Assembly: GCA_019694135.1 (NCBI GenBank)
Contig: JAIBCM010000002.1
Coordinates: 334,143-398,142 of the forward strand
Length of the DNA: 64,000 bases
From: Verrucomicrobiia bacterium
Lineage (GTDB): Bacteria > Verrucomicrobiota > Verrucomicrobiia > JADLBR01 > JAIBCM01
Direction: 5' to 3'
Positions 1 to 9,061 of the stretch are shown one piece after another. The translations under genes were made by a program, and so were the position numbers. The notes beneath the pieces were generated by a model. It saw only the letters and a list, made by a program, of their open reading frames with translations, did not search any database and was not told where the DNA came from. Position 1 is the stretch's first letter; the number at the start of each line of letters is the position of its first letter.

Positions 1-1775
1 TTTCTTAAGCTTTCGCGTTTGGGATCGTTCTGAATCGCTTTTTCCCATGCTTTCAATGCTTCGCTGGTATGATTGAGTTTGAGGTGGATATCGCCCAAAT
101 GCTCTCCGATTTCAGCGTCAAAATTGGATTTTTTAAAAGCTTTTTCAATGATGGGCAGGGCATCTTGGTATTTTTTTTGTTGGTAATAAATCCAACCGAG
201 TGTGTCGAGATAAGCTGGATTTTCCGGTTCATGAGTGAGAGCTTTTTTTACGAGTTCCAGGGCTTGATCGAGTTTGGTGTTATGATCCGCCCATTGATAG
301 CTCAAGTAGTTCATGGCTTTATGATTTTTGGGATTGAGCGATATGCTTTTTTGAAAAGATTTTTCTGATTTTTCGAGGTCACCGGTTTGTTCGTAAAATA
401 CTCCCCATTGATAATAGAGTTCGTCTAAAGGATAAGTGGATTCGGTGGAGTTGGTTATGATTTGTTCGGTTTGCTGTAAAAAATCTTGGGCTAGTTTAGT
501 TTGTTTATTTTGTCGCGCAATGAGACTGGAAATGAGAAAAATTTCAGGGGTTGACGGAAATTGTAGTTGGGCTTTTTTCATGATAGCTAAGGCCTCTGAA
601 AGTTTATTTTGTTCGGCTAAGGCTTCAGTTAGTTGAATCCAAACATTAAAATCGGCTCCGGGTTTCAGGATGGCTTTTTTTAGATATTTTTCGCTTAAAG
701 ACCAATCGCGGTTTTGAGTAGCTACTTCCGCTAGAAGGGCGGGTTCAATTCCTTTGGTTTCAGCGAGGTCTAGGTAAGTTTGCATTTTGCTGGGATTGTT
801 TTGTTGTCCATAAAGTTTGGCTAAAGCGATGAAGAATTGGCCATTGTCAGGATGTTTTCGGGAAAGATTTTCTATGATCGAAATCGCTTTATTTTTTTGA
901 TCGGTATTGAGGTAAACGACAGCGAGACGAGATTGTAACATTTCATTTTTTGGAGAAAGGCGAATGGCTTTTTGATAAAGTGTGATGGCTTGCGAATAAT
1001 TCGTGCAGAGGGTTTGTATCTCAGCAAGCCGTATGATAAGCGCTAAATTATTAGGAGAAAGGTCGAGCGCATGTTGAAAAAGAGGCAATGTTTTTTGAGC
1101 AATTTGCGCAGTGGTAAATTTGGCAGTTTCATTGTCTGTCAATAGGTTGGCATAGGCTTCGCCGGTATTGACCCAAAATTTACTTTGGGTTGATTGTTTA
1201 GGCGCTTTTTTTTGAATGGCGGTTATGCCTTGATTTTGGTCGGGTGCATGGGTTTCTTCTAACGTTTGGTAAAGGAGCGCGTAGGCTTGGTAGTTCGTAG
1301 TATTTAAAGTGATGGCTTTTTCTAAACTTTTTTGGGCTAGTTCCTTTTTTTTAAGTAAAAAATATGCCAGGCCTTGTTGAGAATAGAGTGTGGAATTGTT
1401 GGGTTCTTTTTGGATGAATTGTTGTAAAACTGGCAAGGCTTGGTCTGGTTTTTGCATGGCAAGCGATTGTTCGATTATTAGTTTACCAAGTTCGGTAAAG
1501 CTTGGATCTTTTGCAAAGGCTAGTTGATAATAGTGAAAAGCGGCTTGAGGATCATTTTGCGCTTCAGCGCAGATTCCTTGAACATAATAAGATAGGGCAC
1601 TGGGCTCTGAAAGAAGAGAGGAGGTGGCCTGAAATAGATTTGTGGTGAAAGTATTGGTTGATTCCGAAGCAGGCGGAGTGGTGGTGGGCTTGGAGCAGGC
1701 GACGAAAAGAAAAAGATTCAGTGCAAAAGCATTCATTCCAGAAAGTAAGAATCTGGAATGTTGCCAGTTTTTCAA
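1..1775 (-). CDS. TPR-repeat lipoprotein, 3' end outside window
   Basis: The minus frame is open from about 1775 to the window edge, giving at least 591 residues. From a TTG at 1775 the N-terminus is a charged segment, then a hydrophobic core and a lipobox ending Phe-Val-Ala-Cys, followed by a Thr/Pro/Ser-rich linker. An in-frame ATG at 1736 would remove the positive charges, so I prefer TTG, although neither start has a clear Shine-Dalgarno. The rest is tandem 34-residue TPR helices, including the family-typical 'YLDTLGWIYYQQKKYQDALP' segment near the left edge. TPR lipoproteins are protein-protein scaffolds in the outer membrane or periplasm. The specific role is unknown, and the C-terminus lies beyond the window. 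Confidence 0.85.
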   Translation of the reverse strand, partial: MKNWQHSRFLLSGMNAFALNLFLFVACSKPTTTPPASESTNTFTTNLFQATSSLLSEPSALSYYVQGICAEAQNDPQAAFHYYQLAFAKDPSFTELGKLIIEQSLAMQKPDQALPVLQQFIQKEPNNSTLYSQQGLAYFLLKKKELAQKSLEKAITLNTTNYQAYALLYQTLEETHAPDQNQGITAIQKKAPKQSTQSKFWVNTGEAYANLLTDNETAKFTTAQIAQKTLPLFQHALDLSPNNLALIIRLAEIQTLCTNYSQAITLYQKAIRLSPKNEMLQSRLAVVYLNTDQKNKAISIIENLSRKHPDNGQFFIALAKLYGQQNNPSKMQTYLDLAETKGIEPALLAEVATQNRDWSLSEKYLKKAILKPGADFNVWIQLTEALAEQNKLSEALAIMKKAQLQFPSTPEIFLISSLIARQNKQTKLAQDFLQQTEQIITNSTESTYPLDELYYQWGVFYEQTGDLEKSEKSFQKSISLNPKNHKAMNYLSYQWADHNTKLDQALELVKKALTHEPENPAYLDTLGWIYYQQKKYQDALPIIEKAFKKSNFDAEIGEHLGDIHLKLNHTSEALKAWEKAIQNDPKRESLR

Positions 1776-1816
1776 TTTGCAAAGCAGTGAGTTCAGCTTA
1801 CCTGAAGCATAGTCGC

Positions 1817-1921
1817 TTAGGCTTTGTAACGCAAACGCTTCTTATGGCGATTAGCGCGATTGCGTTTACGGCGTTTATGCCGATTGATCTTTGCTTTTCT
1901 ACGTTTTTTTAAGGATCCCAT
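1817..1921 (-). CDS. bS22/mS38-like 34-residue basic ribosomal protein (AURKAIP1/COX24-type)
   Basis: This is a 35-codon frame (ATG at 1921, TAA at 1817) too short for most gene finders. The product starts Met-Gly-Ser-Leu-Lys-Lys-Arg-Arg-Lys and is nearly half Lys and Arg, with two Arg/Asn-His-Lys-Arg/Lys patches. This pattern matches the short AURKAIP1/COX24 domain proteins, which in actinobacteria are the 30S protein bS22 and in mitochondria mS38. They bind the decoding region of the small subunit. It ends 41 bases before the TPR lipoprotein start and begins 2 bases after the hisG stop, so hisG, this gene and the TPR gene may be co-transcribed. The ribosomal role is inferred from family resemblance. 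Confidence 0.8.
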   Translation of the reverse strand: MGSLKKRRKAKINRHKRRKRNRANRHKKRLRYKA

Positions 1922-1923
1922 GT

Positions 1924-2856
1924 TTAATAAACTAGTTTGTTGAGAGGGTATTCGATAATTCCTTCGGCACCCAATACTTTAAGTTTTGGTAAAATTTCTC
2001 TGACAATCATTTCATCAATAACGGTTTCTACTGCAACCCAGCCGTCATTTGCTAATGGTGAGACAGTTGGATTGCGGAGGGAGGGTAATTGGTTCAAAAG
2101 TTTTGGCAAGGATTTTTGAGGGATATTCATTTTTAGGCCCACTTTGTCACGAGCTTGAATCGCGCTTTGCAGAAGCAGTGCTAGGTTTTCAATCAAGGCA
2201 CGTTTCTTAGGATTTTTCCAACTGCTTTTATTTGCGATAAGTTGTGGATAGGAGGTCATGAGCGTGTCAATGATGCGCAATTGGTTGGCTTTTAACGAAG
2301 AACCTGTTTCGGTAATTTCGACGATAGCATCGACCAGTTCAGGCACTTTAACTTCTGTAGCGCCCCAGGAGAATTCTACTTCCGCTGAGACACGATTTTT
2401 TTTGAGATAATGACGTGTTAAATTGACAGCTTCGGTGGCGATGCGTTTGCCGCGTAGATCTCGCGCGGAACGGATGGGGGAATCGTTGGGAACTGCTAGC
2501 ACCCAACGAGCTGGGGCAGCGGTGGCTTTGCTAAAAGGAATGTCGCAAACCACCTCTACTTTTGATTCATTTTCCAAAGTCCAATCGCGTCCCGTGATGC
2601 CGATGTCCAGAAAACCATGTTCAACGTAGCGACTAATTTCTTGAGCGCGAATAAGACGAATATCGAGGCTGGGATCGTCTACGGAAGGTTTGTAAGAGCG
2701 TGAACCGATTGTAATGTTGTAGCCCGCTTTACTAAAAAGTTGTAGTGTCGCTTCTTGAAGGCTTCCTTTAGGAAGACCCAGTCGCAAAGTTAGGGAAATA
2801 TTTTTTTCCTTTTTTTTGTCTTTTCCCTTTGTTTTTTTCGATCGTCTGACTGGCAT
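1924..2856 (-). CDS. hisG: ATP phosphoribosyltransferase, long form
   Basis: HisG joins ATP and PRPP in the first step of histidine synthesis. The protein is 310 residues. A Lys-rich leader (about 25 residues) precedes '[16 protein letters not shown]', the typical HisG N-terminus. The catalytic type-II periplasmic-binding-like domain follows, and a C-terminal regulatory domain of about 75 residues ('[16 protein letters not shown]...') ends the chain. That domain marks the long, HisZ-independent, His-feedback-inhibited form. I chose the ATG at 2856. A longer frame to 2985 exists, but its extra 43 residues translate the tRNA-Lys gene and are an artefact. No other his genes are in the window, so the pathway is scattered. 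Confidence 0.93.
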   Translation of the reverse strand: MPVRRSKKTKGKDKKKEKNISLTLRLGLPKGSLQEATLQLFSKAGYNITIGSRSYKPSVDDPSLDIRLIRAQEISRYVEHGFLDIGITGRDWTLENESKVEVVCDIPFSKATAAPARWVLAVPNDSPIRSARDLRGKRIATEAVNLTRHYLKKNRVSAEVEFSWGATEVKVPELVDAIVEITETGSSLKANQLRIIDTLMTSYPQLIANKSSWKNPKKRALIENLALLLQSAIQARDKVGLKMNIPQKSLPKLLNQLPSLRNPTVSPLANDGWVAVETVIDEMIVREILPKLKVLGAEGIIEYPLNKLVY

Positions 2857-2873
2857 ATTTTTATAACATGTTA

Positions 2874-2945
<72 letters not shown>

Positions 2946-3111
2946 GGTTATGCTTAGTGTAAACATATTCTTTTAAAAGAAGCAATGGACAACATTTTGT
3001 TTTTCAATAGTAAAAATTTTAATGTGTTTGTTTTTGACTGATTGAGTTAAGACCAGTTGCAAAAAAGCGATGTTGTCTGATAAGCTGAAAGTTATGAGTT
3101 GGGAGCGTTTC

Positions 3112-5217
3112 ATGAATGGGATCGCCATCTTTTTGCGAAAGATGATTGCCCAACGCAAATGGATCTTGGTTGGGGTGGGATTCTTCATTTTTGGTCTGAC
3201 ACAGTTGGCTGTGATTCGGGATTCTTATTTTTTTCAATTTATTGAGGCGAAGACGGTGGATTGGCGTTATCGGTTGCGACCTGTTCAAGCGCCTAATACA
3301 AATATTGTTTTGGTGGGTATTACGCCTTCAAGTTTGGATTTGAGTGCGGTTCCCGATGAGGAGATTCAACGGTCGTCTGTGCTTCGTGAAATGCGCAAAC
3401 CGTATAAGGGGTGGGATCGGCAAATCTATACAGCTGTTTTAAAAAAATTAATGGAGGCGGGGGCTAGCGTTGTTGTGTTTGATTTTGTTTTTTTGGGGGA
3501 GAATTTGGGTGATGTCCTTTTTGCTGAGGCGATTGAAAAATATCAAGATCATGTAGTTTTGGGATCAATGTTTACGTATGAGGAGGGACAAAGTAATAGA
3601 AGCGTGGGATATATTACGCCGAAACCATTGCTTTTATCTTCAAATAATCTGCCGGTAGTAGGCTTTGTAACGATTTGGCCAGAGGTGGATGGGGTAATTC
3701 GTCGAGGACATTATCGAACGTCTTTGTTGCGCGAGTTTGGTAGGCCGGATGATACGGAGGATTTGATTGCATTGAGCGCGCTAGGGGTCAAAAAATTTTT
3801 AGGCAAGTTGGTGACGCCAGATTATTATGATTCCAATTTTATTAATTTTTCGGGTCCAGCGTTGACATTTCCGATTTACCCTTTGGAAGATTTGTTTTCT
3901 GATAAAACGTGGAATTCGAAGCCTTATCGTTCCGGGGCTTTGTTCAAAGATAAAATAGTGGTCGTGGGTCCGGCGGATGAGATTTTTAAGGATCAGCATA
4001 TGACGCCTTTAGGGATGATGTTGGGGTTGGAAGTTCAGGCCAATTTGATTTCTACATTGCTCACGAATTCTTCTTTGCAAGAGTGGCCTTATTGGAGTGA
4101 GGTAATCATGACGGCAGTGATGGTGGTTTTAGCGGCGATTGTAGGGATTAAAATTTCTGATGCTTTATTGAAGGTTGGCATGTGGCTGATTTTGATTTTG
4201 ATTTTTGGTTGTTTTGTGTGGTGGATGTTTGTGAAGGGTGGAGTAGTGGTAGCGTTTTTGTCGCCTTTTTTGGCTTTTGCGGGAGTAAGTGTCACGGGGG
4301 CGGTTTTGGATTTTGCTGCAGAACAGATGGAACGAGCGCGTGTGAGTGGGGTGTTAAATCGTTATGTGGCACCGAATGTGGTGAAATTGATTTTGAATGA
4401 GAGGCAGGCTTTTTTATCGAGTTTGAAAGGCACGAAGCGGGCGGTTTCAGTTTTGTTTTCGGACTTGCGAAGTTTTACTACGTTTACGGAGGAAGTGGAA
4501 TCGGAGACGTTGGTGGCTCAGTTGAATGAATATTTTTCAGAAATGGTAGAATTAATTTTGGCGCGTGAAGGGACGCTTCATAAGTTTATTGGAGATTCTT
4601 TGATGGCGGTATGGGGCGATACTTACAGCCGGGGTTTGGAGGTGGATGCACGGGAGGCAGTGGGGATTGCGCTCAGTATGACTCAGGCGTTGGAGCGTTT
4701 GAATGAGAAATGGCAGCGAGAGAAAAATCGAAGAAAGTTGTATATGGGCATTGGCATCGATCATGGTGCGGTAGTTGTGGGGAATGTGGGGCATCCGAAA
4801 CGTATGGAGTTTACGGTGCTGGGCGATGCCGTGAATACGGCTTCGCGTATTGAAAGTGCTACGAAAAGTTATCGGCTTCCAGTGCTTGTGAGTGAATCGA
4901 TTTATGAGCTAACGAAAGGGTTTTATAGTTATCGTTTTGTGGATCGAGTTCAGTTGCGTGGAAAATCGAAGCCGATTTTGCTTTATGCGCCTTTAAGTGA
5001 AAGCAGTGTTTTAACTCCCCTCTGGTTGATGGATTATCATCAAGCGGTTAGTTTATTTCAAGGCAGACAGTTTTCGCGAGCTTTAACGCTTTTTGAACAG
5101 GTGCATAAGCAGTTGGGAGAAGATGTTTTGTGTGATTTGTATGAGGCGCGTTGCAAAGATTTGTTAGCCCATACGCCTTCTGAATCGTGGGAGGCAGTTT
5201 TTTCTGTTGATGCATAA
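3112..5217 (+). CDS. CHASE2-domain class III adenylate cyclase
   Basis: About 701 residues. One N-terminal transmembrane helix is followed by an extracytoplasmic CHASE2 sensor region of about 300 residues ('AKTVDWRYRLRP', 'IVVVGPADEIF'), a cluster of three hydrophobic helices, then a cytoplasmic class III nucleotidyl cyclase domain. Metal-binding Asp residues appear in 'VSVLFSDLRSFTTF' and 'KFIGDSLMAVWGD'. The Lys of 'LHKFIGD' and the Thr of 'FTVLGDAVNTASR' fit adenylate rather than guanylate specificity. I chose the ATG at 3112 because GGGAG lies 6 bases upstream; in-frame ATGs at 3070 and 3094 are alternatives. The product would be cAMP made in response to an extracellular signal. The FecR-domain gene follows after 63 bases, a pairing seen in several phyla. 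Confidence 0.92.
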   Translation: MNGIAIFLRKMIAQRKWILVGVGFFIFGLTQLAVIRDSYFFQFIEAKTVDWRYRLRPVQAPNTNIVLVGITPSSLDLSAVPDEEIQRSSVLREMRKPYKGWDRQIYTAVLKKLMEAGASVVVFDFVFLGENLGDVLFAEAIEKYQDHVVLGSMFTYEEGQSNRSVGYITPKPLLLSSNNLPVVGFVTIWPEVDGVIRRGHYRTSLLREFGRPDDTEDLIALSALGVKKFLGKLVTPDYYDSNFINFSGPALTFPIYPLEDLFSDKTWNSKPYRSGALFKDKIVVVGPADEIFKDQHMTPLGMMLGLEVQANLISTLLTNSSLQEWPYWSEVIMTAVMVVLAAIVGIKISDALLKVGMWLILILIFGCFVWWMFVKGGVVVAFLSPFLAFAGVSVTGAVLDFAAEQMERARVSGVLNRYVAPNVVKLILNERQAFLSSLKGTKRAVSVLFSDLRSFTTFTEEVESETLVAQLNEYFSEMVELILAREGTLHKFIGDSLMAVWGDTYSRGLEVDAREAVGIALSMTQALERLNEKWQREKNRRKLYMGIGIDHGAVVVGNVGHPKRMEFTVLGDAVNTASRIESATKSYRLPVLVSESIYELTKGFYSYRFVDRVQLRGKSKPILLYAPLSESSVLTPLWLMDYHQAVSLFQGRQFSRALTLFEQVHKQLGEDVLCDLYEARCKDLLAHTPSESWEAVFSVDA

Positions 5218-5218
5218 G

Positions 5219-5246
5219 CAAGAAATTCAGGGGTGAATTCTTGTTT
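5219..5246 (+). terminator. Possible intrinsic terminator after the cyclase gene
   Basis: Inverted arms CAAGAA and TTCTTG enclose a second stem TTCA/TGAA with loop GGGG and one unpaired A, followed by only three T residues. The short T tract makes termination weak or partial, so the downstream FecR gene may still be read through. Confidence 0.4.
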
Positions 5247-5280
5247 GACCACGGTCTTAAAATGGCTTAACTTCTAGGGT

Positions 5281-7062
5281 ATGAGGAGAATAATTATACT
5301 ACTAGGATCAGCTCTTTTTTTAGCTTATCAGTTTTCATGGGGCTTGGATTTAAATCGAGCACGATTTACAGAAGTGGTGAATGAGGTCAATGTCATTCCT
5401 TCGGGGAGTGGACCTAAGAAACAAGCTGAGGTTAACGATCTTTTTAAAGTGCCCGATATTTTGCAAACGGGTTCTCGCTCTAGAGCGGAGTTAAGGGCAG
5501 ATGATGAAACGATTACGCGTGTGGGAGCTAATACGATATTTTCCTTTGAACCGGCGGGACGAACCATCCGATTGCGAAAAGGTAGTATTCTTTTCCATTC
5601 GCCTAAAGGTCGAGGCGGTGGTACGATTAAAACAGGCGCTGCGACGGCTTCGGTTTTAGGCACAACGATTACTGTTGTGGCAACGGAAGACGGCGGGTTT
5701 AAATTGTTGGTGCAAGAGGGTAAAGCACAAGTAAAGTTGCCCAATGGTTTGAGTCAGGTTGTTAATGCTGGGGAATTAGTTTTTATTTTACCGAAAGTGG
5801 AACGTATTTCTTCGCCAATTCCCTTTGATTTGGAGAGACAAGCTGAGAACTCGAAATTGTTACAAGGTTTTTCTAAACCCATTGCTTCTCGTGAAAAGAT
5901 TGATCGAGCAATCACGCAGCAAAATCGTTTGGTAAAGGGAGGTAGGGCGAAAAAGACTTCTTTATTAATTGCGAGCATGGATCAACAAGAAAATGTGCAG
6001 TTGATTGATAATAATACATTGGATCAAGCAGGTGGAAATGTTTCGGAGGGTACTGTTGTGCCAGCAGAAGTTGCTTCGACTTTGAATGGTTTAGATGATA
6101 AGGAACAACAAAAAGAGTTGACCGCTTATTATTTTGGATCGGATGCTGAAATTCAAACTCCTATTTTGGAACAGGCTCGTGTTGTGAATATGAAAAATGT
6201 GCCAAATTTGATTCATAATTGGCTCAGAGGTATGGGTAATGTGCCATTTGTGTTTGGCAGGATATCCAAAAAGCGTTTTGCGCATATTTCCAAAAATCTT
6301 TTGATTTCGGCTGAAGATATTGATGTGAATGCTTTTGTTGATTCAAGGGAGGAGCGCGGGTTAAGACAAAAAAATCTACGATCTTTTATGAGCAAAAGAA
6401 GTTCAGATAAACTCTCTTTTTTCTTTTTGGCAGAAGGTAATGTTACTTTTGAAGATTTAGTTTCCTTTAAAAATGCGCCTTTGGCTTTAGGTGTCATTGC
6501 TGATGGTAAAATCCAAGCTAAAGAAGGAACTACAATTGAAGTGAAAGCGTCCGATTTTAATGGTTTTTATCTTGTTTCTTCTGGGATGCAACAATATGAC
6601 CATACGACAATTAAAGGTGCTGAAGTAGTGGATATGCATTCGGATGATGTTATTTGCATTATGGCGTCCCAATTTCAATCAAAACAAGCTTTGAATTTGA
6701 GAGGAGATTCTATTCAAACTTATGGCGACAGAGTTACAGCAGGAGGGCCTAATGAAAGAAATATTTTTACCAGTGAACATATCAATATGTATGCTAGAAA
6801 TGATATTTACTTAAATTCCGCGATATTAAATGCTAATCAAATTATGATGTCAGCTCGAACTGTGGCACTTCAAGATGTTAGTTTTTCGGCAGGTTCTTCA
6901 GTTGTTTTGAGCAGTGCGAATGGTAAATTGGCGCCTAATCCGAATACGGGTCAAGCGGTGGTGCCTGGCGATGTTAATTTCATTAATAATGTTTTGTATG
7001 GCAATGAACCAGCAGAATTTGCTGTGGGTAATCAGATCAAAATTCAAAAAAGAGATTTTTAA
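5281..7062 (+). CDS. Exported FecR-domain protein
   Basis: 593 residues. A signal peptide (Met-Arg-Arg, then a hydrophobic stretch ending near Trp-Gly) precedes a FecR-type beta domain at about residues 35-160: 'VPDILQTGSRSRAELRADD', 'RLRKGSILFHSPKG', 'ASVLGTTITVV', 'VQEGKAQVKLPNG'. The remainder is low in Cys and rich in Asn, Ser and Thr, resembling a beta-helical surface protein ('INMYARNDIYLNSAILNANQ'). FecR domains bind ligands or partners in the periplasm. Here there is no sigma factor and the neighbour is a CHASE2 cyclase, so it may feed that sensor. The ligand is unknown. The 3' half is AT-richer than the 5' half. Confidence 0.85.
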   Translation: MRRIIILLGSALFLAYQFSWGLDLNRARFTEVVNEVNVIPSGSGPKKQAEVNDLFKVPDILQTGSRSRAELRADDETITRVGANTIFSFEPAGRTIRLRKGSILFHSPKGRGGGTIKTGAATASVLGTTITVVATEDGGFKLLVQEGKAQVKLPNGLSQVVNAGELVFILPKVERISSPIPFDLERQAENSKLLQGFSKPIASREKIDRAITQQNRLVKGGRAKKTSLLIASMDQQENVQLIDNNTLDQAGGNVSEGTVVPAEVASTLNGLDDKEQQKELTAYYFGSDAEIQTPILEQARVVNMKNVPNLIHNWLRGMGNVPFVFGRISKKRFAHISKNLLISAEDIDVNAFVDSREERGLRQKNLRSFMSKRSSDKLSFFFLAEGNVTFEDLVSFKNAPLALGVIADGKIQAKEGTTIEVKASDFNGFYLVSSGMQQYDHTTIKGAEVVDMHSDDVICIMASQFQSKQALNLRGDSIQTYGDRVTAGGPNERNIFTSEHINMYARNDIYLNSAILNANQIMMSARTVALQDVSFSAGSSVVLSSANGKLAPNPNTGQAVVPGDVNFINNVLYGNEPAEFAVGNQIKIQKRDF

Positions 7063-7111
7063 ATCTCGGCTTGTGTTTCATAGGATTTACTCAATAATCC
7101 ATCTGTTTTTT

Positions 7112-7183
7112 GGGCAGTTAGCTTAGCGGTAGAGCACCTCGTTTACACCGAGGGGGTCGGGGGTTCGAACCCCTCACTGCCCA
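7112..7183 (+). tRNA. tRNA-Val (anticodon TAC)
   Basis: This 72-base cloverleaf has acceptor GGGCAGT/ACTGCCC with discriminator A, D arm GCTT/GAGC-type, anticodon stem CCTCG/CGAGG enclosing TTTACAC (anticodon TAC, decoding GTA and wobble), and a T arm containing GGTTCGAACCC. No CCA is encoded. It stands between the FecR gene and the convergent rpoD. Confidence 0.97.
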
Positions 7184-7197
7184 TGTTTGGGTAATTT

Positions 7198-7238
7198 GGT
7201 GACAAGCAATTAGCATGTAATTTCAGCAACTGGTCACC
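7198..7238. repeat. Inverted repeat between tRNA-Val and rpoD
   Basis: Arms GGTGAC (7198-7203) and GTCACC (7233-7238) enclose a second short stem AATTA/TAATT. There is no T tract, so it is not a standard terminator. The words GGTGACAAG and ACTGGT-ACCTGT recur in the stem-loop at 21301-21354, which suggests a related dispersed element. The evidence is only these short matches. Confidence 0.35.
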
Positions 7239-7254
7239 TGTATTAATTGTTATA

Positions 7255-9036
7255 TTAGACCGCTTTTTCAGCTTCTAAAAATCCTTGCAATTGGCGAATG
7301 CGAGTGGGATGACGCATTTTTCTTAGCGCTTTAGCTTCGATTTGGCGGATGCGTTCACGGGTAACTTTAAATTGGCGACCGACCTCTTCCAGAGTTCTGG
7401 AGTAACCGTCTACTAAACCAAAGCGTTGTTCCAAAACGGCTCGTTCGCGTTCGGTTAAAGAATCCAAAACATCACGGATTTTTTCTTTAAGCAGAGAATA
7501 AGCGGTCATTTCCGAAGGATTTTCAGCAGATTTATCTTCAATGAAATCGCCAAAAGTGGTGTCATCACTATCGCCGACTTGCGCTTGCATGGAAATGGGT
7601 TGTTGCGCCATTTTCAAAATGGCTCGCACTCGTTCTACAGATAGGAGAATTTCTTCAGAAATTTCTTCTGGAGTGGGTTCGCGGCCTAGTTCTTGAATGA
7701 GTTGTTTTTGCACCCGCATGAGTTTGTTAATGGTTTCGATCATGTGCACGGGAATGCGAATCGTGCGAGCTTGATCGGCTATGGAGCGTGTGATCGCTTG
7801 ACGAATCCACCAAGTGGCATAGGTGGAGAACTTATAGCCGCGACGATACTCAAATTTTTCCACAGCTTTCATGAGGCCCATGTTGCCTTCTTGAATTAAA
7901 TCTAAAAAAGAAAGACCGCGATTGGTATACTTTTTAGCGATGGAAATGACGAGTCGTAAGTTGGACTCGACCATTTCGGTTTTAGCTCGCAATGCCGCTT
8001 TCATATATTTTTTAAGGTCAGCATATTGCGTGTGAAATTCGTCAGAAGTCAGGCGATTGTCTTGCTCGAACGCGCGTAATTTTTTCAGCTGAAGTTTCAA
8101 GGCATTTTTTGCTTCCTTGGAGCGGCGTGATTCCAAGCGTTCGATTGCAGTTTCTGTTTCTGCAAGATGACGGGCTTTTTCATCGGCGATGGCACCAAAT
8201 TCTTCCAAGACTTTTTGTTTGTAATAAAAACGAACAAAAAATTTCTCAAGATCTCGGGAGGTTTTTTCGAATTCTTTCCAACCTTTTTCTTTTTCTTTTT
8301 TGGAGGCGGAAGTTTTGGAGAATTTCAAATAGGCTTTAGCCACTTTGAGATCAGCGGCATGCGTGGATTTGCAAAGAGCTTTTAAGGTTTTAAGATAAGC
8401 GTCGCGTCCATCAATTTTTTTATCTTGAATGACCCGATCGAAACGTTCTTTCCCTTCATAAAGTTTTTCCGCCAAGGCAATATAGGCTTGAGCAATAAAA
8501 CCGAAGCGATGCAAATATTTTTGTGCTGCAATTTCTGCTTCTTCAATGCGTTTGGAGATTTCTACTTCTTGTTCGCGAGTTAAAAGAGGAACTTGCCCCA
8601 TTTGTTTGAGATACATGCGAACAGGGTCGTCCAGAATATCGAGTCGATTATCTTTATCTTCGACTTGATCGTCTGCTGCGGAGGCGCCGGGGCGTTTCTG
8701 TTGGTCGACATCTGAGGGGTCGATAACGTCAATTTCTAAGTTTCTCAAGAAAACGAGAACCGGTTCAATTTCTTCCGGTTGTTGCGCAGCATCTGGAAAA
8801 GCTTCGTTAAGATCATCAAAGGTGAGGTAGCCTTGTTCTTTGGCTAAACGAATGAGTTCACGTAATCTCTCTTGTTTTTCTAACGAGAGAGTTGGCATTT
8901 TTTCTGATGACTGTTCTTTTTTATTTTTTGATTCGCTTAAAAAGGGAGGTAAAGCCGTAGAAGATTTAACTTTTACTTTTTGCGTTTTTTTTACTGGCTT
9001 TTTTTTAGCAGCTTTTTTTGGAGATTTTTTAGGCAT
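7255..9036 (-). CDS. rpoD: Primary RNA polymerase sigma factor (sigma-70)
   Basis: 593 residues. A Lys-rich N-terminal tail of about 45 residues precedes a region 1.1-like segment ('[16 protein letters not shown]') and region 1.2 ('[23 protein letters not shown]'-type). A non-conserved insert follows. Region 2 contains '[19 protein letters not shown]' and '[16 protein letters not shown]'. Regions 3 and 4 contain '[16 protein letters not shown]'-type and '[13 protein letters not shown]' helix-turn-helix sequence. It is the housekeeping promoter-recognition subunit. It lies 25 bases downstream of dnaG on the same strand, the last gene of an rlmN-amidotransferase-dnaG-rpoD operon. The basic tail beyond region 1.1 is unusually long. 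Confidence 0.97.
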   Translation of the reverse strand: MPKKSPKKAAKKKPVKKTQKVKVKSSTALPPFLSESKNKKEQSSEKMPTLSLEKQERLRELIRLAKEQGYLTFDDLNEAFPDAAQQPEEIEPVLVFLRNLEIDVIDPSDVDQQKRPGASAADDQVEDKDNRLDILDDPVRMYLKQMGQVPLLTREQEVEISKRIEEAEIAAQKYLHRFGFIAQAYIALAEKLYEGKERFDRVIQDKKIDGRDAYLKTLKALCKSTHAADLKVAKAYLKFSKTSASKKEKEKGWKEFEKTSRDLEKFFVRFYYKQKVLEEFGAIADEKARHLAETETAIERLESRRSKEAKNALKLQLKKLRAFEQDNRLTSDEFHTQYADLKKYMKAALRAKTEMVESNLRLVISIAKKYTNRGLSFLDLIQEGNMGLMKAVEKFEYRRGYKFSTYATWWIRQAITRSIADQARTIRIPVHMIETINKLMRVQKQLIQELGREPTPEEISEEILLSVERVRAILKMAQQPISMQAQVGDSDDTTFGDFIEDKSAENPSEMTAYSLLKEKIRDVLDSLTERERAVLEQRFGLVDGYSRTLEEVGRQFKVTRERIRQIEAKALRKMRHPTRIRQLQGFLEAEKAV

Positions 9037-9061
9037 AAATAGTTACTAAATAGTTCAAATG

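Noticed and set aside
1658-1912. Plus-strand 84-residue frame
   Set aside because: It is the antisense of the TPR lipoprotein start and of the bS22-like gene, with no start signal and no recognisable protein.
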